A stretch of DNA of 64,000 nt from Myxococcales bacterium (GTDB lineage: Bacteria > Myxococcota_A > Polyangia > Polyangiales > JADJMO01): positions 1 to 64,000 of the forward strand of contig JADJMO010000038.1 of NCBI GenBank assembly GCA_016709545.1. Direction: 5' to 3'. How positions within the stretch are numbered: the stretch's first letter is position 1; every line of letters starts with the position of its first letter. Below are positions 8,002 to 18,206 of the stretch, in pieces. The position numbers were made by a program, and so were the translations under genes. A model generated the notes under the pieces. The model searched no databases. It was not told the origin of the DNA and saw only the letters and a list, made by a program, of their open reading frames with translations.

Positions 8002-9760
8002 TCAGTTCCTGGCGGCCTCGAGCCGTTCGACCAAGCGTCGGTGCTCGGCGAGGAGGGATCGGGGCAGCCCTTCGCCAAACCGCGCGAGGAAGGCAGCGTT
8101 GCGGTTGGTCTCTTCGAGCCATTCCCCGGCGTCGATGGCGAAGAGGCGGCTGAGGTCGTCGTCCGACAAGTTCATGTTGGTGAGATCCAGACCGCCGGGC
8201 GTCGGCACGAGGCCAATCGGCGTCTCTCGGGCAACGCCACGGCCCGCGACGCGGTCGAGCATCCAGGCGAGCACGCGGATGTTTTGGCCGAACCCAGGCC
8301 ACAGGCAACGACCCTCTGGCCACGCCGAAACCAGTTGACGTGGAAGACCTTGGGCGGCTCACGCAAGCGGCGACCGATCGTGGACCAGTGCCGGAAGTAG
8401 GCCCCCATGTCGTAGCCGCAGAACGGCAGCATCGCCATCGGATCGTTGCGCAACACGCCGACCTTCCCAGTGGCCGCGGCCGTCGTCTCGGAGGCCAGCG
8501 TCGCGCCGACGTAGATACCGTGGGTGAAGCTGCGCGCCTCGTAGACGAGCGGTGCAAGACTCGCGCGTCGGCCCCCGAAGACGATCGCCGAGATGGGCAC
8601 TCCGCGTGGGTCCTCGTGGGCTCCGCGCGCGGTCGGGCACTGGCTGAGACGCACGGTGAAGCGGGCGTTGGGGTGTGCGGCGGGACTCGACCCCCCCGCT
8701 TCCCATGGACGGCCCTGCCAGTCGACGAGCATCTCGGCTGGCCGCAGCGGCTCCTTGCCCTCCCACCACGGAGAGCGGTCAGCGCGGACCGCCACGTTGG
8801 TGAAGAGGACGTGGTGGTCGAGCGCGCGCAAGGCGTTGAGGTTGGTGTCCAGACTGGTGCCCGGGGCGACGCCGAACATACCCGCTTCCGGGTTGATGGC
8901 CCACAGGCGACCGTCCGCACCCACGTGCATCCAGGCGATGTCGTCCCCCACCGTCTCGATCTCCCACCCCGGCAGCGCCGGGACGAGCATCGCGAGGTTC
9001 GTCTTGCCGCACGCGCTGGGGAAGGCTGCCGCGATGTATTGCCTCTGTCCCCCTGGCGGCCGCACCCCGACGATGAGCATGTGCTCGGCGAGCCAGCCCT
9101 CGGCTCGGGCCTGCACGCTGGCGATGCGCAACGCATGGCACTTCTTACTCAGGAGGGCGTTGCCGCCATAGCCCGAGCCGATGCTCCAGATCGTGGCGGC
9201 CTGCGGGAAGTGAACGACGAAGCGGCGGTCGGGGGAAAGGTCGCCGAGGCTGTGTATGCCGCGCACGAAGTCATCCGGGTTGGCGGCCAGGTGTTCGAGC
9301 GCAACCTGTCCCATGCGCGTCATGATTCGGAGGTTCGCGACGACGTACGGGCTGTCGGTGAGCTGGACGCCAACACGGCTGTAGGCCGATCCCACAGGGC
9401 CCATCAGGTATGGGACGACGTACATCGTCCGGCCGGCCATCGCGCCCTCGAAGAGGGCCACACCTTCTGCTCGCTCTCCTCCACCGTCATATGGTTGTTG
9501 GTCGGTCCTGCCTGCTCGCGCGTCGGGCTCGCGATGAACGTCAGGTGCTCCGTGCGGGCGACGTCGCTCGGGTGAGAGCGGTGCAAGTACCGACTCTGAC
9601 CGGCCAACTCCTCCAGCGTTCCGTCTGCGAGCATGGCGCGATGTAGCTCGGCCGCTTCGGCCTCCGAGCCGTCGCACCGGTGGATCCGATCGGGGCGCGT
9701 GTGCTGGGCAACGAGTGAGACCCAGGTGTCGAGAGCGACCTGGCGGAGAGGGGAAGCCAT
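8002..9760 (-). CDS. pckG: Phosphoenolpyruvate carboxykinase, GTP-dependent (two frame breaks)
   Basis: This enzyme interconverts oxaloacetate + GTP and PEP + CO2 + GDP in the cytosol. GTP-type PEPCK landmarks are present: RTEHLTFIASP, TNNHMTVEESE, the kinase P-loop FPSACGKTNLAML, the metal-site block GDDIAWMH, FGGRR, and the C-terminal WPGFGQNIRVLAWM. The rebuilt length is about 586 residues, normal for the family. Breaks lie near 9458 (one C missing before LFEGAMAGR) and near 8320 (before EGRCLWPGFGQ). All catalytic blocks survive across the breaks, so the enzyme is probably functional. It is divergent from the sigma-54 activator at 9901, its likely regulator. Confidence 0.9.
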
Positions 9761-9900
9761 GACCGATGCCGCACAGCACGAACCGTTCCGCTCGGGATCC
9801 TGCCGCCCACGATCCTTGGCGCGAAGATCTGTGCCTCGCGATGCGCCTTTCGCCAATTTGGCTGGCTGATTCTTGCGCGCGACCCTAAGACGAGACGCCG

Positions 9901-10860
<960 letters not shown>

Positions 10861-10897
10861 GCGGAGGTCCTCGGCAGCGAACTTGCTTTGGGGGGGC

Positions 10898-11308
10898 ATG
10901 CCCCGGATCGTCGTTGCTGCGAGCCTCGTCGACAGCGAGCCCACGCTGCGCGCTGGCCTCGAGCTCGGCGAGCGATTCCGCGCGCAGGTGAACGTCGTCA
11001 CTGTGACGCCCGTTCGGCGCCTGGCGAGCGCTCGGGCATGGATCGAGGACCTGGAGGCCGCAGAGCAGCGGCTCGAGACGCGAACGAGAGCGTTCGTGGA
11101 CGCCGGCTACCGCTTCGCCACCCTGCCCATTCGGGTCACCGTGCTCGAGGGCTCCCTCATCAGCGTGCTGGTTCGTCATGTGGAGACCTCGCCCACGCGG
11201 CTCCTCGTTGTCGGTGCGGGCGCGCAGCGTCCTTGGTGGGCCTTGGGTTCGTCGGTAGCGACCGCGATCGCGCGCGCAGTGTCCTGTCCCGTATACCTCG
11301 CCCGATGA
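10898..11308 (+). CDS. UspA-family universal stress protein
   Basis: This 136-residue single Usp domain begins MPRIVVAASLVDSEP and ends with the family's nucleotide-binding loop pattern (VVGAGAQRPWWALGSS) and a PVYLAR strand. The ATG at 10898 was chosen over an upstream in-frame start because a run of seven G precedes it and the Usp fold begins there. Usp proteins bind ATP and modulate metabolism under energy or redox stress. It lies directly in front of the energy-converting complex operon, so a role in regulating that complex is possible. Confidence 0.8.
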   Translation: MPRIVVAASLVDSEPTLRAGLELGERFRAQVNVVTVTPVRRLASARAWIEDLEAAEQRLETRTRAFVDAGYRFATLPIRVTVLEGSLISVLVRHVETSPTRLLVVGAGAQRPWWALGSSVATAIARAVSCPVYLAR

Positions 11309-11467
11309 CCCGAGCCAGGACGGCACGAATGCGAGTTCGCCGGCAGAACATGTGTGCCAATATGGCGTAACTGCTGGCCGGGCGTGGTCTCGGGCGCCCG
11401 CCGCCCGTGTCACCACCGCAGATCGGCGCGGCACGAAGCTCGCACTCCGGAGTTCGTGGCCGAGAGG

Positions 11468-11836
11468 GTGTTGTGTCATGGCGCAGTGGTGCTCGTCTCC
11501 GACGTGCCCACAACGCTGTCGGAGCTACGCTCCTACGTCGCGAACTCGGGCATGTCGGTGGTTGCCACGAGTGTCCTCGCGGAGGTCGACGGCCTCTCGA
11601 GTCGCGCCGCGGCGCTCGTGCTGTTCCCCGACGGCTTTCCCGTCCGCGAGATCGACGATCTGATCGCGCGACTCGCCCGTCGCCGTCGACCACTGTTGCT
11701 CGTCGTGGTGACCACGGACCCGCAGCGGTTCCACAACGGGGCGAGCGGCGAGGCTCTCCATCGGGTCGTGCTGCCACGGCCGTCGTTCGGCTGGAATATT
11801 GTCGACGCCGTCCGCACGCGGGGAGGCCGGTCGTGA
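11468..11836 (+). CDS. Degenerate receiver-like small protein, first gene of the complex operon
   Basis: About 122 residues with alternating strands and helices (AVVLVSDVPTTLSELRSYV, AAALVLFPDGFPV, RRPLLLVVVTTDP), like a receiver or Usp fold without an obvious phospho-acceptor Asp pocket. The start is uncertain: GTG 11468 or GTG 11486. Its stop overlaps the HyfB start by four bases (GTGA), making it part of the same transcript. It could be an allosteric or assembly partner of the membrane complex. Confidence in the fold is modest. Confidence 0.5.
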   Translation: MLCHGAVVLVSDVPTTLSELRSYVANSGMSVVATSVLAEVDGLSSRAAALVLFPDGFPVREIDDLIARLARRRRPLLLVVVTTDPQRFHNGASGEALHRVVLPRPSFGWNIVDAVRTRGGRS

Positions 11837-13818
11837 CGCACACGCTCGGCTCGGCGTCGCCGCTGGCCCTGGCCGCTGCCCTACTCGTCGCCGGAGCCAT
11901 CCTCGCGCTGGTGCTTCCCCGCCCGGCGCGCCCTGTGGCGGCGATCCTGACGCAGCTCATGGCCACCGTGATCGTGCTCGGTGCGATCGCTCCCGTCCTC
12001 ACGACGGGGGCCGTGCTCGAGGCGGCGATGCGCTGGTCCTTCCCCGTACAGCGCGTGGTGCTGCGGGTGGATCCCCTCAGCGCCTTCTTCCTCAGCTGGT
12101 CGTTGCCGATGACGTTGATCGGGACCGTGTACGGCACCTCGTACCTGGAACCGTCCGTGCGCAAGGGGCGCAACGCGGGGCCGCACTTCGCACTGCTGAA
12201 CCTGACTGCGCTCGCGTTCGTAGTCGTCTACTCGGTGCAGAACGCGCTGGCTTTCCTCTTGGGCTGGGAGATTGCGGCGGTCGCCGCCTGGCTCCTCGTG
12301 ATCTGGGACTACACCAACCAGAAGGTTCGCTTCGCGGGCTTCAACTACCTCGTCTCGACGCACGTCGGCCTGTTCGTGCTCGTGGCAGCGTTCATGCTGC
12401 TGTACGCGAAGACCGGGTCGATGGAGTTCGACTCGTTCCGTGCGATCCTGGTGCAACGGGGCGGGACGCGCGCGGCGGCCTTCTTGCTCCTCGGCGCCTC
12501 GTTCGCGCTCAAGGCCGCCTTCTTCCCCTTTCACACGTGGCTCCCGCGAGCGCACGCCGCCGCACCTGCCCACGTGTCAGCGCTGATGTCCGGCGTCATC
12601 CACAAGGCGGGGCTGTTTGCTTTCCTGCGCTTCACGCTGCTCCTCGGCCGGCCGGAGGAATGGATGGGGTGGGGCGTCCTCGGGTTCGGCGCAGTGTCCG
12701 CGTTCTTCGGGGTGCTCTACACCGCGGTGCAGCGCGACCTGAAGCGACTCCTCGGTTACTCGTCCACCGAAAACGTCGGCATCGCTGCGATCGGGTTCGG
12801 CGTCGGCTATCTCGGTCTCGCCTGGGACCAGCCCGCGCTGGCCGCCCTCGGCTTCGGCGGCGGCCTGCTGCATGTGTTCAACCACGCACTTTTCAAGTGT
12901 CTGCTCTTCTACGCCGCAGGCGCTGTCTACCGACAGGCACACACGGTCGACCTCGAGCGCCTCGGGGGGGTGTTGCGTCGAATGCCACGAACCGGCGTTC
13001 TCTTCCTGATCGGCGCCCTCTCCATCGCCGCGCTGCCTCCGCTCAACGGATTCGTGTCCGAGTTTGCCATCTACCGCGCGCTGTTCTCGGGGCTCGCCCC
13101 CAGTCCGACGACGGCGATCGGTCTGGTCTGCGTGGCTGCCGCGCTGGCCTTCGCCGGCGCAGTCAGCTGCTTGTCCATAGTGCGCGCCTTCGGCATCGCG
13201 TTCCTCGGCTCACCCCGGGACCCCAGCGTCCAACCCGCGGGCGAAGTCCCCGGGGCGATGTGGGGTCCGATGGCGCTCCACGCCGCGGCATGCCTGGCGA
13301 TCGGCACCCTGCCCACGCTCGGACTCCGTCTGATCCGCACCGCGACCGCCCAGTTCGACGCGCGCGCGGTCGGGGCGATCTCGATCGCGCTCGGCCCCGT
13401 ACAGTCTGCAACCGCGACGTTTTCACTCGTCGTGCTGCTCGGCGGTGCAATCGGGTGGTGGTCCGGGCGTCATGCCCGCCGCCACGTCACCTGGGGCTGT
13501 GGCTATACGGCCGGCAATCCACGCATGCAGTATACTGCAAGCTCGTTCTCGGCGCAGTTCGCGGCGATCTTCGAGGGCTTCCTCCCACATCGGCGTCGCG
13601 GCCGGCTCCCGACGGAGATCTTCCCGGCGGAGTCGTCGCACCTCTCGACCCACCACTACGACGCGGTCGAGCAGCGGATGTTCGAGGTGCTCGGACAGGG
13701 AGAGGAGATGATCTCCAACGCCTCCCAGCGCATCCCCGAGCAACCCCGCTTCGCGTTCGCGGCGGGCTTGATCACGCTGGCAATCCTGGTGGGCCTCATC
13801 CTTCGAGGCTCCCCGTGA
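11833..13818 (+). CDS. hyfB: HyfB-like proton-pumping subunit (NuoL/antiporter family)
   Basis: This 661-residue polytopic membrane protein of the NuoL/MrpA/HyfB family has about 14 hydrophobic segments. Ion-path motifs include a Lys in the broken-helix region (FALKAAFFPFHTWLPRAHAAAP), SALMSGVIHKAGLF, and the conserved FNHALFKCLLFYAAGAVYR. A HyfB-like hydrophilic C-terminal stretch (TWGCGYTAGNPRMQYTASSF) distinguishes it from NuoL. It translocates protons or sodium as part of a group-4 hydrogenase-type complex. The GTG start overlaps the preceding stop by four bases. Confidence 0.9.
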   Translation: MTHTLGSASPLALAAALLVAGAILALVLPRPARPVAAILTQLMATVIVLGAIAPVLTTGAVLEAAMRWSFPVQRVVLRVDPLSAFFLSWSLPMTLIGTVYGTSYLEPSVRKGRNAGPHFALLNLTALAFVVVYSVQNALAFLLGWEIAAVAAWLLVIWDYTNQKVRFAGFNYLVSTHVGLFVLVAAFMLLYAKTGSMEFDSFRAILVQRGGTRAAAFLLLGASFALKAAFFPFHTWLPRAHAAAPAHVSALMSGVIHKAGLFAFLRFTLLLGRPEEWMGWGVLGFGAVSAFFGVLYTAVQRDLKRLLGYSSTENVGIAAIGFGVGYLGLAWDQPALAALGFGGGLLHVFNHALFKCLLFYAAGAVYRQAHTVDLERLGGVLRRMPRTGVLFLIGALSIAALPPLNGFVSEFAIYRALFSGLAPSPTTAIGLVCVAAALAFAGAVSCLSIVRAFGIAFLGSPRDPSVQPAGEVPGAMWGPMALHAAACLAIGTLPTLGLRLIRTATAQFDARAVGAISIALGPVQSATATFSLVVLLGGAIGWWSGRHARRHVTWGCGYTAGNPRMQYTASSFSAQFAAIFEGFLPHRRRGRLPTEIFPAESSHLSTHHYDAVEQRMFEVLGQGEEMISNASQRIPEQPRFAFAAGLITLAILVGLILRGSP

Positions 13819-14729
13819 GCATTCTCCTGCACGGCGCGCTCATCCTGGTCCTCTGCCCGCTCGTCGTGGGTCTCTTGGGTCGGACCAAGGCCCTCTGGAC
13901 GGGGCGGAGGGGGCCGCCTCTGTTGCAGCTCGTCTTCGATCTCCATCGCCTGCTGCGCAAGCGCGCCGTCTTCAGCGACGTGACGACCTTCGTGTTCCGC
14001 CTGAGCCCCTACCTCGTGCTCGCGTCGGCGTTGACCGCCGTCGCCGTCGTCCCGGTGCTCGGTGTCCGCGCACCTGCCGCGTTCCCGCTCGATTTCGTCT
14101 GGTTCGCCTACGTCGCCGGGCTCGGGCGCATGGCGCTCATGCTGGGCGCGCTCGACACCGGCAGCTCGTTCGAGGGCATGGGCGCCAGCCGCGAGGCGAC
14201 CTTCGGGGCCCTGCTCGAGCCGGCCCTGTTCGCGGTGATGGGAGCCATGTGCCTGAAGACCGGGGTCTCGTCGTTCGGGTCCGCGCTGCTGCTCGAGGCG
14301 CGGGGCGGAGGCGGGATCGTGTGGGGCGCCAGCATCGTCGCCTTGTTCATCGGCGTGCAGGTCGAGTCCGCCCGCATGCCCGTGGACGACCCCACGACCC
14401 ACCTCGAACTCACCATGGTCCACGAGGTGATGATCCTCGACCACAGCGGGCCGGAGCTCGCTGCCCTGCAGGCCGCTGCCGCGCTCAAGCTGACCGTGGC
14501 CCTCGGGCTCGTCGCCACCCTCCTCAACCCGCTCGTCGGTCGCGCCCCCACGTCGGTGGTCGTGTCGGCCAACGTGGCGATGACGGGCCTGCTCGCAGTG
14601 TTCCTCGGGACCGTGGAGTCCCTCGTCGCACGCCTCAAGCTCCGCGTCGTGCCGCAGTACATCGTCGTGGCCTTCGCCGCCGCCAGCGCGGCGCTGCTCG
14701 CCACCACCCTCCGGGGGAGCGCGCCGTGA
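13815..14729 (+). CDS. hyfC: HyfC-like membrane anchor subunit (NuoH family)
   Basis: The 304-residue protein has about eight membrane helices and belongs to the HycD/HyfC/NuoH family that couples the redox module to the ion pumps. Visible landmarks are GRRGPPLLQLVFDLHRLLRK, LGALDTGSSFEGMGASRE, and the acidic loop ARMPVDDPTTHLELTMVHE, the equivalent of the quinone/ion-channel interface. The GTG start is overlapped by the hyfB stop. The family assignment is firm. Whether a quinone or only ferredoxin-level redox chemistry is coupled cannot be told. Confidence 0.9.
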   Translation: MSILLHGALILVLCPLVVGLLGRTKALWTGRRGPPLLQLVFDLHRLLRKRAVFSDVTTFVFRLSPYLVLASALTAVAVVPVLGVRAPAAFPLDFVWFAYVAGLGRMALMLGALDTGSSFEGMGASREATFGALLEPALFAVMGAMCLKTGVSSFGSALLLEARGGGGIVWGASIVALFIGVQVESARMPVDDPTTHLELTMVHEVMILDHSGPELAALQAAAALKLTVALGLVATLLNPLVGRAPTSVVVSANVAMTGLLAVFLGTVESLVARLKLRVVPQYIVVAFAAASAALLATTLRGSAP

Positions 14730-15370
14730 GCGGGCTCCTGATCGCGTTCGTGCTCGTCTTGGTCGTCCCGTTGTTCGTGGCCACGTGGCGCACGAGCCTG
14801 CTCGGACTGGCGCTGCAGGGCGCCCTCATGACCGCCATCGCGTTTCGCCACGGGTTGCACCTCTCGGTGCATGCGCTGCCTGAGCTCGTCGACCTCGTGG
14901 TGGTGCGGACGCTCCTCACGCCCGCGCTCCTCCGCCACGCGCTGCGCCTGCGGCACGCCGGCCCACGGAACGACGTGATCCCGCCGAACCTCCTGTCGTG
15001 GACGGTGGCCCTCGCCCTCGTCGTCGCCGCCTTCCGCGTCGCCGCCGTGCTGGTCCCGGCGGAGGGCGACCCGCAGACGTTGGTCGGCGTGGCCACGGCC
15101 GGTGTGCTGCTCGGTCTGCTGGTCCTCGCCACACGGAGCAGTCCCATCAGTGAGGTCGTCGGCGCCCTCCGGGTCGAGAATGCGGTCGCGTTGTTCGAGC
15201 TCGGGAGCCTAGGACACCGTGGCGTCGGGCTCCGGCTCTCGCAGTCTACCATCACGCTGATCACCGTCGTCTACTTCGCGCGCTACCTCCGCGCGCTCCA
15301 CGGGGTGACCGGGGCCGAGCCCGAGGGCGAGTCTGCGCCCGCGCCCGAGAGTGGAAGGGCCTCGTTGTGA
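14726..15370 (+). CDS. hyfE: HyfE-like membrane subunit (NuoK-like)
   Basis: The 214-residue protein has about six membrane helices. The family-typical end GALRVENAVALFELG contains the conserved Glu in the ion path, and the following segment resembles HyfE (LITVVYFARYLRALHG). A short acidic tail ends the protein. It sits between hyfC and hyfF with four-base overlaps on both sides, the standard order of hyf-type operons with hyfD absent. Confidence 0.8.
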   Translation: MSGLLIAFVLVLVVPLFVATWRTSLLGLALQGALMTAIAFRHGLHLSVHALPELVDLVVVRTLLTPALLRHALRLRHAGPRNDVIPPNLLSWTVALALVVAAFRVAAVLVPAEGDPQTLVGVATAGVLLGLLVLATRSSPISEVVGALRVENAVALFELGSLGHRGVGLRLSQSTITLITVVYFARYLRALHGVTGAEPEGESAPAPESGRASL

Positions 15371-16734
15371 GCGCCTCGAAGATGCTGGTCGGCCTCGCCT
15401 CGGTGCTCGCGGCCGGGGCCCTGGGCCTAGCGTTCGGCGCCCCGACGACCGGCCCGATCGTCGGGGGATACTTCACGGTGGACGCAACCGCGCGTTTGTT
15501 CCTCGCACTGGTGAACAGCGTCTTCTTCGGGATCGCCGCCTACGTGCACCACCGCGAGCGGGCTCTGCCCGAGCTCCGGCCCGAGGCCCTCCGCTTCGCG
15601 ACGTGGTCTGCGCCCTTCATTGTCGCGGCGGATGTGGTCGTGCTCTCCAACCACCTCCTGCTCGCATGGCTCGCGCTCGAGGTGACCACCCTCGCCGCCG
15701 CCCCCCTCGTGACTCGTCCACGGAGCCCGACCTCCGTGAGGGCCTCGTTCCGCTACTTCTTGTTCTCCTCGGTCGGCCTCGGGATCGCGCTGCTCGGCCT
15801 CCTCTGCCTCGAGCGTGCCCTCGAGCTCGACGCCGGCCGTGCGACCTTCTTCCTCGGAGATCTCGCCGGGCGGACGCGCGTGCTGTCCTCGCTGTGGGGG
15901 CGCGTGGGGGTCGTCCTGTTGGTGCTTGGATACGGCACGAAGTTCGGGCTCGCGCCCATGTACAGCTGGCTCCCGGAGACCTACGACCAGGCGCCCCCGG
16001 CGACGGCGGCACTGCTCGCCTCCGTGCAGTCGAACCTCGCCTTGGTCTGCCTGCTGCGTGTTCTCGAGGTGCAACGCACCGTCCATCGGGACTTCGTCGC
16101 CGCGGAACTACTCTTCGTCGGGCTGGCCTCGATGGGCGTGTCCGCGTTCAGCATCGTCGCGACGCGGAACTTCAAGCGGCTCATCGCCTACGCCGCCGTC
16201 AACCACGCCGGCGTCATCGCGATTGGCCTCGGCATCGGCGGGTCGGCGTCCTACGGCGTCCTCCTCTACGTCGTCAGCAATGCGTTCATCAAAGCCATTC
16301 TGTTCCTGACCGCTGGCAAGATCGAGAGCCACTACCGGACCAAGGATGCGCACGGGATTCGCGGACTCATCCGCGACCTCCCCTACAGTGGTGTGTTCCT
16401 GATGGTCGGCACTTTCGCTCTCCTGGGATTCCCGCCGTTCGGGAGCTTTCTCGGAGAGCTGCTTATCCTGGCGGGGCTGATCCAAGCAGGCCAGATCGTC
16501 GTCTTCGTCCTCTTCTGCACGTTCATCGCCATGACCTTCGTGGCCATGGGTCGCACCATCTTCCCGATGATCTGGGGCCTGCCGGTCCGCGAGGTCGCCT
16601 GGCCCCGGCAGACGGCTGCGTCGGCGGCGCCCAAGTGGGTGTTCCTCGCCGCGCTGGTGGCGATGGGCATCTACCTTCCCGCCCCGGTCAACGATCTGTT
16701 TCGCGCCGTCGCACGCTCGCTCGGGGGTCCATGA
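15367..16734 (+). CDS. hyfF: HyfF-like antiporter subunit (NuoN/NuoM family)
   Basis: The 455-residue polytopic protein of the NuoM/NuoN/HyfF family has a Lys-bearing segment YGTKFGLAPMYSWLPETYDQ, a conserved ISLAYAAV-like stretch (FKRLIAYAAVNHAGVIAIG) and NAFIKAILFLTAGKI. It is the second proton/sodium antiporter-like module beside HyfB, which implies ion pumping capacity. Its stop overlaps the start of the large subunit (ATGA). No frame breaks. Confidence 0.88.
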   Translation: MSASKMLVGLASVLAAGALGLAFGAPTTGPIVGGYFTVDATARLFLALVNSVFFGIAAYVHHRERALPELRPEALRFATWSAPFIVAADVVVLSNHLLLAWLALEVTTLAAAPLVTRPRSPTSVRASFRYFLFSSVGLGIALLGLLCLERALELDAGRATFFLGDLAGRTRVLSSLWGRVGVVLLVLGYGTKFGLAPMYSWLPETYDQAPPATAALLASVQSNLALVCLLRVLEVQRTVHRDFVAAELLFVGLASMGVSAFSIVATRNFKRLIAYAAVNHAGVIAIGLGIGGSASYGVLLYVVSNAFIKAILFLTAGKIESHYRTKDAHGIRGLIRDLPYSGVFLMVGTFALLGFPPFGSFLGELLILAGLIQAGQIVVFVLFCTFIAMTFVAMGRTIFPMIWGLPVREVAWPRQTAASAAPKWVFLAALVAMGIYLPAPVNDLFRAVARSLGGP

Positions 16735-18206
16735 TCCAGGCACAGCGCTTCGAGCGGATCCCTGAACGAACCGTCGACGACTGGCGAGGACGCGTCGAGG
16801 GTGCGCTCCGCGCGCGTGTACACCTCCTGAGCCTCTTCGGTCGCCGCGATGGGGATGAGGTGCTGGTCACCGCGCTCTTGCAGAGAGACGACGGCGCGGT
16901 CGAGGTCGAGCGAGCGCGCGTGGCGGCCCTCGGCTACGCATCGCTCACCCCGCAGTTCCCCGCCCTGCACATCTTCGAACGAGAGCTCCACGAGCAGACC
17001 GGGCTTTCCATCCACGGCCACCCCTGGTGCAGGCCCGTTCGCTTCGAGGGCGCCGCTCGCGGCTCCCACGATCGGCACCCGTTCCACGTGGTCGCAGGCA
17101 AGGAGGTCCACGAGGTCGCCGTCGGCCCGATCCACGCCGGGGTCATCGAGCCAGGTGCCTTCCGGTTCATGTGCCTCGGTGAGACAGTGCACCACCTCGA
17201 GATTTGCCTCGGGTATCAGCACCGCGGCGTCGAGGCGCTCCTCCTGCGCCGCGACGTGCGTTCACTCGGGCCGCTGGTCGAGTCCGTCGCCGGAGACACC
17301 AGCGTGGGCCACGCCTGGGCCTACAGCGCTGCGATCGAGGCGTTGACCGGGCAGCCTGCCTCGCCCAACGAATCCCTCCGCCGCGCCATCCTGCTCGAGT
17401 TCGAGCGCGTCGGCATGCACCTCGCCACCCTCGCCGGCGTGGCCGCCGACGTCGGATTCCTCCAGGGGGCGGCGACCTTCGGGCGTCTGCGCACCACAGT
17501 GATCAACACGATTCAACGCCTCTGCGGCAGTCGCTTCGGCCGAGGCGCCATCCGACCCGGCTCCACGCGGGCCACGCTGGACGGCTTCGCGGGCACCGGT
17601 CCCACCACCGGCCTCAGCCTCCCCGAGGTGCACGCCAACCTCACGCTCGTCGAACGCGATCTCCAAACCGTCGAGGACCTCTTCACGTCTGCGCGGACGG
17701 TGCGCCACCGCCTCGAGGGGGTCGGCTCGGTCTCGCCCGCGCTCGCCGAAGCGATCGGCCTGGTCGGACCGGTCGCCCGGGCAGCCGCCGCCCACCGCGA
17801 CCTGCGTGTCCGCGGGCCCGCAGCGTACGATCCTCCCGTTGGGCTCGCCACCCGCAGCGAGGGGGACTGCTGGGGGCGGACGCTCGTACGCCTCGACGAG
17901 CTCCAACACTCTCTCACGTGGCTGCGCAGTGCGTTCGAACGAGCGCCGCATTGGACGACATCGCGGGTGTCGATCGGAGCGCTGACGCCTTCGGCGCTGG
18001 TGGTGGCGTTGGTCGAGGGGTTGCGTGGCGAGATTGTTCACGCCCTGGAGACCGACGGCGACGGTCGTCTCGTCCACTACAAGGTGCAAGACCCTTCGCT
18101 CCGCAATTGGCTGGGGCTCGCCCTCGCTGTGCGCGACAACGAAATCTCGGACTTCCCCATCTGCAACAAGACCTTCGACCTCTCCTACTGCGGGAACGAC
18201 CTCTGA
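16731..18206 (+). CDS. hyfG: HyfG-like large subunit lacking [NiFe] ligands (Ehr-type), NuoC-NuoD fusion
   Basis: The 491-residue catalytic-subunit homologue joins an N-terminal NuoC-like domain (about 1-165) to a NuoD/large-subunit domain (GPIHAGVIEPGAFRFMCLGE onward). Hydrogenases carry a CxxC pair after HxGxE; here the equivalent stretch reads SVAGDTSVGHAWAYSAAIE (residues about 184-202) with no cysteine. The C-terminal pair is also missing: the end reads FPICNKTFDLSYCGNDL, spacing C-x8-C. Without the four Ni/Fe thiolates it should not be a hydrogenase. This matches the Ehr class intermediate between group-4 hydrogenases and complex I, whose electron acceptor is not known. Confidence 0.88.
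   Translation: MIQAQRFERIPERTVDDWRGRVEGALRARVHLLSLFGRRDGDEVLVTALLQRDDGAVEVERARVAALGYASLTPQFPALHIFERELHEQTGLSIHGHPWCRPVRFEGAARGSHDRHPFHVVAGKEVHEVAVGPIHAGVIEPGAFRFMCLGETVHHLEICLGYQHRGVEALLLRRDVRSLGPLVESVAGDTSVGHAWAYSAAIEALTGQPASPNESLRRAILLEFERVGMHLATLAGVAADVGFLQGAATFGRLRTTVINTIQRLCGSRFGRGAIRPGSTRATLDGFAGTGPTTGLSLPEVHANLTLVERDLQTVEDLFTSARTVRHRLEGVGSVSPALAEAIGLVGPVARAAAAHRDLRVRGPAAYDPPVGLATRSEGDCWGRTLVRLDELQHSLTWLRSAFERAPHWTTSRVSIGALTPSALVVALVEGLRGEIVHALETDGDGRLVHYKVQDPSLRNWLGLALAVRDNEISDFPICNKTFDLSYCGNDL

Noticed and set aside
9866..9890. A possible sigma-54 promoter before the activator gene
   Set aside because: The GG and GC elements are nine bases apart instead of ten, so the spacing is wrong.
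11799..14729. A 976-residue open frame overlapping hyfB and hyfC
   Set aside because: It is Arg/Ala/Pro-rich through the hyfB part, typical of an off-frame reading in GC-rich DNA; only its end coincides with the real hyfC.
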